Shown: piece after piece, positions 1 to 5,021 of the stretch | How positions within the stretch are numbered: position 1 is the first letter of the stretch | Layout of the letters: every line of letters begins with the position of its first letter | Assembly (NCBI GenBank): GCA_031277355.1 | Contig: JAITMN010000228.1 | Location: 1 to 5,260, forward strand | Direction of reading: 5' to 3' | Origin: Nevskiaceae bacterium | GTDB taxonomy: Bacteria > Pseudomonadota > Gammaproteobacteria > Steroidobacterales > Steroidobacteraceae | Length of the DNA: 5,260 nt | Notes under the pieces: generated by a model | What the model saw: the letters and a program-made list of their open reading frames with translations, nothing else | The model's database searches: none | Told to the model about the DNA's origin: nothing | Program-made: the position numbers and the translations under genes

Positions 1-1
1 G

Positions 2-40
2 CTCAGCGACGAAGAAATCGCGTTGTGGGAGGGGGAATGA
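2..40 (+). CDS. C-terminal end of a probable type II antitoxin (partial)
   Basis: Only the last 12 codons are inside the window, reading LSDEEIALWEGE before TGA at 38-40. The frame is open from the window edge. Its stop overlaps the start of the PIN-domain toxin as ATGA at 37-40, the usual layout for a translationally coupled antitoxin-toxin pair in which the antitoxin comes first. The acidic tail fits antitoxins of the Phd/YefM or AbrB-like kinds that accompany PIN toxins, but the DNA-binding domain lies outside the window, so the family cannot be told. The identification is inferred mainly from position. Confidence 0.6.
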   Translation, partial: LSDEEIALWEGE

Positions 41-438
41 GCTTTGGCGGCACGCTGCTGCTCGATACGCACACCTTCGTCTGGGCGCTCAGCAAACCCG
101 ACCGCCTGAGCAGCGCCGCTCGGCAAGCGCTGGAAAACCCGGCCAACGCGCTGTTCGTTTCGGCCGCTTCGGTGTGGGAAATGGCAATCAAATTCCACCG
201 TGGGAAATGGCCCGAGGCCGAACCGCTGGTCTTCGGCCTCACCCCCATTCTCAACCGCCTTCGCGCCAAGCTCTGGCCTATCGACGGCGCACACGCACTG
301 CGCGCCGGCCTGCTGGGTTGGTCGCACAACGACCCCTTCGACCGCATGCTCGCGGCGCAGGCGCTGGCCAATCAGTTCACGCTCGTCACGCAGGACGAAG
401 CCTTCAGGAATGTGCCGGCGTTGAGTGTGCTTTGGTAG
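37..438 (+). CDS. vapC: PIN-domain ribonuclease toxin, VapC-like
   Basis: A 133-residue PIN-domain protein, the usual size for VapC-type toxins, which are Mg2+-dependent ribonucleases that cut RNA (often tRNA or rRNA) when their antitoxin is lost. The conserved elements are in order: LLLDTHTFVWAL near residues 7-18 with first acid D10; SAASVWEMAIK at 42-52 with E48; HNDPFDRMLAAQA at 97-109 with D99 and D102; and LVTQDEAF at 116-123 with D120. All the acidic active-site positions are present, so it should be active. I chose ATG at 37 rather than the in-frame GTG at 25 because it sits in an ATGA overlap with the upstream gene, has GGAGG at 28-32 just before it, and puts the first PIN strand at the expected distance from the start. 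It probably shares a promoter with the antitoxin outside the window. It converges on mutM with 50 bases between stop codons and no obvious terminator. The target RNA cannot be predicted. Confidence 0.88.
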   Translation: MSFGGTLLLDTHTFVWALSKPDRLSSAARQALENPANALFVSAASVWEMAIKFHRGKWPEAEPLVFGLTPILNRLRAKLWPIDGAHALRAGLLGWSHNDPFDRMLAAQALANQFTLVTQDEAFRNVPALSVLW

Positions 439-488
439 CTTTCAGCCGGCAGCCCGCAAGCAATTTGCAGCAACGCCGCCGCGCCGCT

Positions 489-1304
489 TCACTGCTGACA
501 CTGCGCGCAGTAATACGTTGACCTTTGCCCCTGCGCGCGTTTGCGCACCGTTGCGCCGCAGCGCCGGCAGGGCAGTCCCGCGCGCTCGTACACCCACAGC
601 TTGCGCTTGAAGTAGCCGGGCTTTCCATCCGCGCCCACATAATCGCGCAGCGTCGTGCCGCCGTGGGGAATTGCCATTCGCAGCACCGCGCGGATCGCCG
701 TCACCAGCGCGGCGCACTCGGCGCGACTCAGTGATTTCGCCGCGCGTCCGGGCCGGATGCGTGCGCGGAACAGCGCTTCGCTGGCGTAGATATTGCCCAC
801 GCCTACCACCAGATGACTGTTCATGATGACTTGCTTGATCGCCGCGCTTCGCTTGCGCGTGACGCGGAACAGGTAGTCGGCATTGAACGCCGGTTCCAGC
901 GGCTCCGGCGCCAGATCGCGCAGCAGTTTGTGCCGCGCCGGATCGCCCTTCAAATGAAACAGGCTGCCGAAGCGCCGCGGATCGTTGTAGCGCAGCGTCC
1001 ATCCCGAATCCATCTCGATGTCGAAGCTGTCATGCGCGTCCAGCGCGGTGCGCACCGGCAGCACGCGCAGCGAACCCGACATTCCCAGGTGCAACATCAA
1101 CCAGCCGCGCTCCAATCGCAGCAGCAGATACTTCGCGCGGCGGCGCACTTGCGTGATCTTCTGGCCCTGCGCCCAGGCCGCAAGCGTGCGCGCAATGGGC
1201 CAGCGCAGCCGCCGTTCGTGCACGGCAAGGCGCTCGATCGTGCGGCCGGTCACATGCGGTTCTATGCCGCTTCGTGTTGTTTCGACTTCTGGCAGTTCAG
1301 GCAT
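489..1304 (-). CDS. mutM: Formamidopyrimidine-DNA glycosylase (Fpg/MutM)
   Basis: A base-excision repair enzyme that removes 8-oxoguanine and formamidopyrimidines and then cuts the abasic site by beta,delta-elimination. At 271 residues it is typical of the family. The start at 1304 gives MPELPEVE, whose proline (P2, N-terminal after Met removal) is the catalytic Schiff-base residue; the in-frame ATG at 1319 would bury it and is therefore wrong. Also present are E3 and E6, the catalytic lysine K58 in RAKYLLL, the void-filling triad M75, R110 and F112 (LGMSG and DPRRFG), the helix-two-turn-helix with VGVGNIYASEALF, and a C-terminal zinc finger with C246, C249, C266 and C269 plus the conserved R261 in GQRSTYYC. 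All key residues are intact. It follows rpmG on the same strand, as in E. coli, but a terminator lies between them, and no Shine-Dalgarno sequence is visible before ATG. Expression probably comes from read-through. Confidence 0.97.
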   Translation of the reverse strand: MPELPEVETTRSGIEPHVTGRTIERLAVHERRLRWPIARTLAAWAQGQKITQVRRRAKYLLLRLERGWLMLHLGMSGSLRVLPVRTALDAHDSFDIEMDSGWTLRYNDPRRFGSLFHLKGDPARHKLLRDLAPEPLEPAFNADYLFRVTRKRSAAIKQVIMNSHLVVGVGNIYASEALFRARIRPGRAAKSLSRAECAALVTAIRAVLRMAIPHGGTTLRDYVGADGKPGYFKRKLWVYERAGLPCRRCGATVRKRAQGQRSTYYCAQCQQ

Positions 1305-1329
1305 CGCGCCGCAAAGCATGCCACAAACA

Positions 1330-1355
1330 AAAGACCCGCCTGAAGGCGGGTCTTT
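1330..1355 (-). terminator. Rho-independent terminator after rpmB-rpmG
   Basis: A perfect 11-bp inverted repeat, AAAGACCCGCC at 1330-1340 and GGCGGGTCTTT at 1345-1355, encloses a 4-base loop. On the minus strand the stem is followed by a T-rich tail (TCTTTTGTTTG), whereas the plus-strand side continues into CGTGG, so it is oriented to stop leftward transcripts coming from rpmG. It lies 29 bases past the rpmG stop codon and only 25 bases before the mutM start. It would end the ribosomal-protein message while letting some read-through reach mutM. Confidence 0.88.
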
Positions 1356-1384
1356 CGTGGACTATCAAAACTGGGGTAAGCCGA

Positions 1385-1540
1385 TTACTTGATCTTGGCT
1401 TCCTTGTACGCCACGTGCTTGCGCACGACCGGATCGTACTTGCGCGTTTCCATCTTCTCCGGATGCAGACGCTTGTTCTTCATCGCCACATAGAAGTGGC
1501 CCGTGCCTGCGGAGGACAGCAGTTTGACCTTTTCGCGCAT
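1385..1540 (-). CDS. rpmG: 50S ribosomal protein L33
   Basis: A 51-residue basic protein of the large ribosomal subunit, located near the tRNA exit site. The sequence begins MREKVKLLSSAGTGHFY, continues through a KNKR segment and RKYDPVVRKHV, and ends KEAKIK, matching bacterial L33 throughout. It lacks the zinc-binding cysteines, so it is the cysteine-free type. It is about four residues shorter at the N-terminus than E. coli L33 (which has MAKGIREK). The start at 1540 is secure because an in-frame TAA lies two codons upstream. Its ribosome binding site AAGGAG (1550-1555) overlaps the stop codon of rpmB, only 13 bases before the rpmG ATG, so the two genes form a tightly coupled operon. It is too short to stand out in a simple ORF scan. 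Confidence 0.97.
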   Translation of the reverse strand: MREKVKLLSSAGTGHFYVAMKNKRLHPEKMETRKYDPVVRKHVAYKEAKIK

Positions 1541-1553
1541 GGCTTATGACTCC

Positions 1554-1790
1554 TTACAGCTTTTGGCCGCGGGCGCGCAGCTCCGCGACGACGGTATCGA
1601 TGCCGTTCTTTTCGATCGTGCGCAGCGCGTTGGTGGATACGCGCAGCTTTACCCAACGCTTCTCGCCTTCGAGCCAGAAGCGCTGCTCATGCAGGTTCGG
1701 CAGAAAGCGGCGACGGCGCTTGTTGTTCGCGTGCGAGACGCGGTTGCCAACAGCCGGACGCTTGCCGGTGACTTCACAGACGCGGGACAT
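1554..1790 (-). CDS. rpmB: 50S ribosomal protein L28
   Basis: A 78-residue basic protein of the large ribosomal subunit, the same length as in E. coli. It starts MSRVCEVTGKRP, followed by the family signature GNRVSHANNKRRRRFLPNL near residues 15-33, then a WVKLRVSTNALRTI segment and a C-terminal helix. L28 is needed for efficient 70S assembly. ATG at 1790 is preceded by AGGA in a weak but usable position. It is the first gene of the rpmB-rpmG pair, and a sigma70-like promoter lies about 40 bases upstream. The product and the start are not in doubt. Confidence 0.98.
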   Translation of the reverse strand: MSRVCEVTGKRPAVGNRVSHANNKRRRRFLPNLHEQRFWLEGEKRWVKLRVSTNALRTIEKNGIDTVVAELRARGQKL

Positions 1791-1829
1791 GGGAAAATCC
1801 TGTGCAGGTTGCCCAAAAAAGGGACGCGC

Positions 1830-1858
1830 AGTTTACGCACGGGCAGGGGCCGGAGCAA
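1830..1858 (-). promoter_or_regulatory. Probable sigma70-type promoter of rpmB-rpmG
   Basis: Reading leftward, TTGCTC (1853-1858) serves as -35 and TAAACT (1830-1835) as -10, with the ideal 17-base spacer. The hexamers match the consensus at 3 and 4 of 6 positions. The predicted transcript start is near 1823, giving a leader of about 33 bases before the rpmB ATG. Position and spacing support it; the hexamer match is only fair. The rest of the radC-rpmB gap (1859-1923) is A/T-rich around 1884-1908 but shows no clear terminator for radC. Confidence 0.5.
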
Positions 1859-1923
1859 CCCCGCCGACAGCGTTTATGCCCAATTATCGAATTCTTCCGA
1901 AAAAAATTCCCGAAAGCAAAGGC

Positions 1924-2580
1924 TTAGAGCAGCCCCCGCTCCACAAACGACACGCACCGCGCGCCGCCGACGACCAGGTGATCCAGCACCCGGATGTCCA
2001 TCAGCCCCAGCGCGTCTTTCAATCGCTGCGTGATCAATTCATCGGCCTGGCTGGGTTCGGCGATGCCGGAGGGGTGGTTGTGCGCGAGGATCACCGCCGA
2101 TGCGTTGCGGGCCAGCGCCTGCCGCACCACTTCCCGGGGGTGGACGCTGGCTCCGTCTATCGTGCCCCGGAACAGTTCGTCGAAGGCGTTCAGGCGCTGG
2201 CGGTTGTCCAGCGTCAGCATGCAGAACAGCTCGTGGGGCAGGTCGCGCAGGCGGGAAATCAAAAAGGAGCGCGTGGCCTGCGGCGAGTCCAGCATCGGTC
2301 CGGAGGAGATTTCGGCCAGATAGTGCCGGCGGGCCAGTTCCAGCGCCGCCCGCAGCAGCGTGTGGCGGCGCGCGCCGTAGCCGGAGAGGGCTGAGGCGGC
2401 GCAGTTGTCCAGCGACAGCAATTTCTGCAACGAGCCGCACCGCAGCAGCAGCAGGCGCGCGTCATCGATGGCCTGAGGCCCCGCCCGGCCTGCGCCGAAC
2501 AGCAGCGCGACCAGTTCGGCGTCACCCCGGCTTTCCGGCGCGGGCGGGGCGGCGATGAATTCGGATGCGATCAGTGTCAC
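1924..2580 (-). CDS. radC: RadC family JAMM/MPN-domain protein (YicR-like)
   Basis: A 218-residue protein of the RadC/DUF2466 family. Residues from about 20 to 90 form a helix-hairpin-helix-like region (GDAELVALL, then LSGYGARR). Residues from about 98 to 218 are a JAMM domain with E135 in FDELF, H167 and H169 in HNHPSG, and S177 and D180 in PSQAD: the full zinc-binding set. The name comes from an old mapping of a repair mutation that was later assigned to recG; the true biochemical role is not established. The only likely start nearby is GTG at 2580, with no visible Shine-Dalgarno sequence. The frame stays open upstream to about 2650 but has no ATG or TTG start there. The N-terminus lacks the usual proline/arginine-rich RPREKLL segment, so the start is less certain than the product. 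Gene order radC-rpmB-rpmG matches E. coli. Confidence 0.93.
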   Translation of the reverse strand: MTLIASEFIAAPPAPESRGDAELVALLFGAGRAGPQAIDDARLLLLRCGSLQKLLSLDNCAASALSGYGARRHTLLRAALELARRHYLAEISSGPMLDSPQATRSFLISRLRDLPHELFCMLTLDNRQRLNAFDELFRGTIDGASVHPREVVRQALARNASAVILAHNHPSGIAEPSQADELITQRLKDALGLMDIRVLDHLVVGGARCVSFVERGLL

Positions 2581-2610
2581 GCCAGCAATTTTGCGCCGGG
2601 CAACATCGGG

Positions 2611-2639
2611 TTGATATCTGCAAATCCACCGTAGATATT
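2611..2639 (+). promoter_or_regulatory. Probable sigma70-type promoter of coaBC
   Basis: TTGATA (2611-2616, 5 of 6 to the -35 consensus) and GATATT (2634-2639, 4 of 6 to -10) are separated by exactly 17 bases. The predicted start is near 2646, giving a leader of about 32 bases. The whole site is in the 97-base gap between the divergent radC and coaBC starts. A second -10-like GATAAT at 2663-2668 lies closer to the gene but lacks a well-spaced -35 (TTGGAA at 2638-2643 is 19 bases away); if used, it would make a transcript with almost no leader. No convincing radC promoter was found on the other strand. Confidence 0.6.
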
Positions 2640-2677
2640 GGAAAACTCACGTTCTGGCGGCGGATAATCGCCAAAGC

Positions 2678-3889
2678 ATGGACGGCAAGCACATTCTCCT
2701 GGGTGTCACCGGCGGCATCGCCGCATACAAAAGCCCCGATCTGGTGCGCCGCCTCATCGAGCGCGGCGCGCAGGTGCAGGTGGTGATGACGGCCGGTGCG
2801 CGCGAGTTCGTCTCGCCGCTGACGTTTCAGGCCGTGTCGGGCCGCGAGGTGCGCAGCGATCTGTGGGACGAATCGGCCGAACGCGCGATGAGTCACATCG
2901 AACTGGCTCGCTGGGCCGATCTGGTGCTGATCGCGCCGGCCACCGCGGATTTCATCGCGCATCTGTCGCATGGTCTGGCGGATAACCTGCTCGCCACGGT
3001 CTGCCTTGCCACCAGCGCGCCGGTGGCGATTGCCCCGGCGATGAATCAGCAGATGTGGGCCAATGCCGCCACGCAGGCCAATGTCGCCACGCTGCGCGCG
3101 CGCGGCGTGCATGTGTTTGGCCCCGGCAGCGGCAGTCAGGCCTGCGGCGAAGTGGGCGAGGGCCGGATGATGGAGCCGGTGGATATTGCCGCCGCCGCGT
3201 TTGGTGTGTTGCCCGCCGAAGGGCCGCTGAAGGGGCGCAAGGTGCTGATCACCGCAGGTCCCACGCGCGAGCGCATCGATCCGGTGCGCTTCATCAGCAA
3301 TCGCAGTTCGGGAAAAATGGGCTATGCGGTTGCGCAGGCCGCGCGTGATCGCGGCGCTGAAGTGGTGCTGGTCAGCGGCCCGGTGAATCTGTGCGCGCCG
3401 CCGGGCGTGCGGCGCGTGTGTGTGGAAAGCGCGGCGCAGATGTACGACGCCGTGATGCGCGAAGTGGATGATGCCGACATCTTCATCGCCACCGCTGCCG
3501 TGGCCGACTATCGCCCCGCTGCGCCGGCAAACATCAAGATCAAGAAGGTCAACGATTGTCTGGAAGTGCGGATGGAACGCACCATCGACATTCTGGCTGC
3601 GGTGGCGCAGCGCGAGCGTCGTCCCTACACCGTGGGTTTTGCCGCCGAAACCAACGACATCGAAAATCACGCGCTTGCCAAGTTGACGAAGAAAAATCTG
3701 GACCTGATCGCCGCGAACGAAGTGGGCGACAACAAAGTGTTCGAGCAGGACGACAACTCCCTCGTGCTGCTGTGGCCGGGCGGCGGGCGGCAGGAGTTGG
3801 GCGCGGGTGCAAAGACCGAGCTTGCCGTGAAGCTGGTGGACTTCATCGTGGCGCGCGTGAGCGGGCGCTGCGATGTTACCGATATCTAA
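2678..3889 (+). CDS. coaBC: Bifunctional phosphopantothenoylcysteine decarboxylase / phosphopantothenate-cysteine ligase
   Basis: A cytoplasmic enzyme for two successive steps of coenzyme A synthesis: CTP-dependent joining of cysteine to 4'-phosphopantothenate, then FMN-dependent decarboxylation to 4'-phosphopantetheine. It has 403 residues, the normal length for the fused form. The CoaC flavoprotein half (residues 1-185) has GVTGGIAAYK at 9-18, the catalytic H73 in MSHIELA, APAMNQQMW at 119-127 with N123, and the active cysteine C156 in GSQACGEVGEGRM. The CoaB half (186-403) has GRKVLITAGPTRERIDPVR, then FISNRSSGKMG with N208, AAVADYRP at 273-280, and KIKK at 287-290. Every expected active-site residue is present. 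ATG at 2678 is a natural start just before the first beta strand, though its Shine-Dalgarno sequence is weak. It diverges from radC as in E. coli. The next gene, dut, is unusually far away. Confidence 0.98.
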   Translation: MDGKHILLGVTGGIAAYKSPDLVRRLIERGAQVQVVMTAGAREFVSPLTFQAVSGREVRSDLWDESAERAMSHIELARWADLVLIAPATADFIAHLSHGLADNLLATVCLATSAPVAIAPAMNQQMWANAATQANVATLRARGVHVFGPGSGSQACGEVGEGRMMEPVDIAAAAFGVLPAEGPLKGRKVLITAGPTRERIDPVRFISNRSSGKMGYAVAQAARDRGAEVVLVSGPVNLCAPPGVRRVCVESAAQMYDAVMREVDDADIFIATAAVADYRPAAPANIKIKKVNDCLEVRMERTIDILAAVAQRERRPYTVGFAAETNDIENHALAKLTKKNLDLIAANEVGDNKVFEQDDNSLVLLWPGGGRQELGAGAKTELAVKLVDFIVARVSGRCDVTDI

Positions 3890-3928
3890 CCAAGACATAC
3901 CCTTGACGCGACCGACACGGGCTGTGTA

Positions 3929-3954
3929 GCGCCGATATATTCAGTGTTCGGCGC
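3929..3954. repeat. GC-rich inverted repeat downstream of coaBC
   Basis: GCGCCGA (3929-3935) and TCGGCGC (3948-3954) form a perfect 7-bp stem around a 12-base A/T-rich loop, starting 40 bases past the coaBC stop codon. No T-run follows on either side, so it is not a standard intrinsic terminator. It could still act as a transcript-end stabilising hairpin for coaBC. It lies exactly where the dipeptidase remnant begins to be readable, so it might also mark a junction. The flanking stretch 3890-3928 shows no gene. Confidence 0.5.
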
Positions 3955-4367
3955 GTGCGTACCTGCACAAGCAGGATCAAGCGAGCCAGCAAGAAGTGGC
4001 GGCAGTCCGCGCTCGTTATGGTCTTGCGGCTGCGTCAAAGGCTCCGTATGACGGGAGCGAAACTCTGCCCAAAGATCGCGAGGAGGCATTTCTTGACGAA
4101 CTGAGAAAGGCGCAATCAAAAGGGACGCTGAGTGAGTTTGTTGATCATATCGACTACATAGCCAAGCGGATTGGTTGGCAACACGTGGGCATCGGCAGTG
4201 ATTTCAATCATGGTTCGGGTGTTGCCGGCTTTGACAGCGAGGCGGATGCTCCGAACGTGACGCGTGAGCTGGTCCGCCGCGGCTACACCGAAGAGCAGAT
4301 CGCCGGCATTTGGGGTGGCAATTTCCTGCGCGTACTGGGCGCCGCCGAAGCCAAAGCCGCGCACTGA
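3930..4367 (+). pseudogene. C-terminal remnant of an M19 membrane dipeptidase
   Basis: The frame is open from just after an in-frame TAG (3927-3929) to TGA at 4365. Family M19 (renal-dipeptidase type) zinc enzymes cleave dipeptides and usually have about 320-420 residues; here at most 145 codons remain. The C-terminal signature is clear: FVDHIDYIAKRIG from 4137, HVGIGSDFNHG from 4182 with the substrate-binding aspartate of GSDF, and IWGGNFLRVL from 4308. Residues from about 3960 (YLHKQDQ through RARYGL) look like the variable region just before this. The N-terminal HxD, the bridging glutamate and both later zinc histidines are absent, so the product cannot bind its metals. The only possible start is GTG at 3996, with no ribosome binding site. 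Bases 4081-4200 are 50% G+C (60 of 120 by my count), lower than coaBC, consistent with foreign or decaying DNA. It separates coaBC from dut. A short functional protein is possible but unlikely. Confidence 0.82.
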
Positions 4368-4440
4368 CTGTCATTGCGACGCCTCAAGCAAAGGCGGGTT
4401 GTATTTCGCGCGGCTGAACTACAGGTTCCAGCGCTCCGGC

Positions 4441-4449
4441 TGGTATAAA
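4441..4449 (+). promoter_or_regulatory. Extended -10 promoter element for dut
   Basis: TGGTATAAA matches an extended -10 element (TGn followed by TATAAT, 5 of 6 in the hexamer at 4444-4449). No recognisable -35 stands 16-18 bases upstream, which extended -10 promoters can tolerate. The predicted start near 4456 leaves a leader of about 19 bases before the dut ATG. A local promoter makes sense because dut has been separated from coaBC by the remnant. The rest of the gap, 4368-4440, holds no gene; it has only a weak 5-bp inverted repeat. Confidence 0.5.
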
Positions 4450-4472
4450 GTCCCCCGCTTTCACCGGGGGAC
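4450..4472 (+). promoter_or_regulatory. Hairpin overlapping the dut ribosome binding site
   Basis: GTCCCCCG (4450-4457) pairs perfectly with CGGGGGAC (4465-4472) around the 7-base loop CTTTCAC. The 3' arm carries the only purine-rich ribosome binding sequence (GGGGGA, 4466-4471), and the ATG of dut is just 2 bases further on. In a transcript containing both arms the ribosome site would be closed. There is no T-run, so it is not an intrinsic terminator. The structure is plain in the sequence; a regulatory role is inferred. Confidence 0.6.
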
Positions 4473-4474
4473 TC

Positions 4475-4930
4475 ATGCAGAAGCTGAACGTGCGCGTACT
4501 CGACCCGCGCATCGGAACCACATGGCCGTTGCCGGCTTACGCCACCGCAGGTTCAGCGGGCCTCGACCTGCGCGCGCTGCTCGATGCGCCGCTGAGGCTG
4601 GAACCCGGCGCTACCACGCTGATCCCCACGGGCCTTGCGATTCACCTCGATGATCCGGGTCTTGCCGCGATGATCCTTCCGCGCTCGGGGTTGGGTCACA
4701 AGCACGGCATCGTGCTGGGCAATCTCGTCGGGCTGATTGACTCGGACTACCAGGGGCAATTGATGGTGTCGTGCTGGAATCGTGGCAATGTCGCCTTCAC
4801 CATCGAACCGGGCGAGCGCATCGCGCAGTTGGTGGTGGTGCCCGTGGTGCAGGTGCAATTGGAAGTGGTGGAGGATTTCATCGCCAGCAGCCGTGGCGGG
4901 GGCGGTTTCGGGCACTCGGGGAGGGGCTGA
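4475..4930 (+). CDS. dut: Deoxyuridine 5'-triphosphate nucleotidohydrolase (dUTPase)
   Basis: Hydrolyses dUTP to dUMP and diphosphate, keeping uracil out of DNA and supplying dUMP for thymidylate synthesis. It has 151 residues and follows the E. coli enzyme from end to end. All five motifs of homotrimeric dUTPases are present: AGSAGLDLRA (25-34), PRSGLGHKHG (69-78), GNLVGLIDSDYQG (82-94, with the catalytic aspartate D91 by position), ERIAQLVVVPV (114-124), and the C-terminal lid RGGGGFGHSG (140-149) with its arginine and phenylalanine. ATG at 4475 gives the same N-terminus (MQKLNVRVLDPR) as known homologues, so the start is secure despite the hairpin just before it. It normally sits right behind coaBC; here the dipeptidase remnant intervenes. 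Functionally it pairs with MutM in this window as a guardian against damaged bases in DNA. Confidence 0.98.
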   Translation: MQKLNVRVLDPRIGTTWPLPAYATAGSAGLDLRALLDAPLRLEPGATTLIPTGLAIHLDDPGLAAMILPRSGLGHKHGIVLGNLVGLIDSDYQGQLMVSCWNRGNVAFTIEPGERIAQLVVVPVVQVQLEVVEDFIASSRGGGGFGHSGRG

Positions 4931-4981
4931 AACCGGCGGTCACCGCGATTCGTGATCCCCGTCGCAACTTCGGCCGGGACA

Positions 4982-5013
4982 TTCAGGAAGGGTTCAGCGC
5001 CGTGGAGTAGTCT
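4982..5013 (+). promoter_or_regulatory. TTCAG direct repeat and possible promoter of the lipoprotein gene
   Basis: Two TTCAG units at 4982-4986 and 4993-4997 start exactly 11 bases apart, one turn of the helix, as for sites bound by a dimer of an OmpR/PhoB-type response regulator. Ten bases further is a poor -10-like TAGTCT (5008-5013, 3 of 6), which would start transcription near 5020, almost at the ATG at 5022. The repeat is seen directly; the regulator type and the promoter are inference. Confidence 0.35.
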
Positions 5014-5021
5014 TTGGAGCC

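Noticed and set aside
813..1343. A 176-codon plus-strand frame over mutM
   Set aside because: Antisense shadow in GC-rich DNA. The minus strand encodes an intact MutM.
1876..1910. A/T-rich stretch after radC as a terminator
   Set aside because: There is a T-run on the minus strand but no stable GC-rich stem directly before it.
1546..2394. A 282-codon plus-strand frame over rpmB and radC
   Set aside because: It crosses the opposite-strand rpmB, the intergenic gap and radC, has no domain, and is a composition artefact.
2522..3898. A 458-codon open frame on the minus strand across coaBC
   Set aside because: It is the antisense shadow of coaBC. Its protein is abnormally rich in His, Arg and Ala with no recognisable domain, while the plus-strand frame carries every CoaBC motif.
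3903..3930. TTGACG followed by TGTAGC as a promoter for the dipeptidase remnant
   Set aside because: The -35 is good but the -10 matches only 3 of 6 and the frame has no start codon or ribosome site to serve.
4380..4396. CGCCT...AGGCG as a terminator after the dipeptidase remnant
   Set aside because: The stem is only 5 bp and is followed by GGTTGTATTT rather than a proper T-run; it is too weak to call.
4450..4472. The hairpin before dut as an intrinsic terminator
   Set aside because: The stem is strong, but no T-run follows and it ends 2 bases from the dut start codon.
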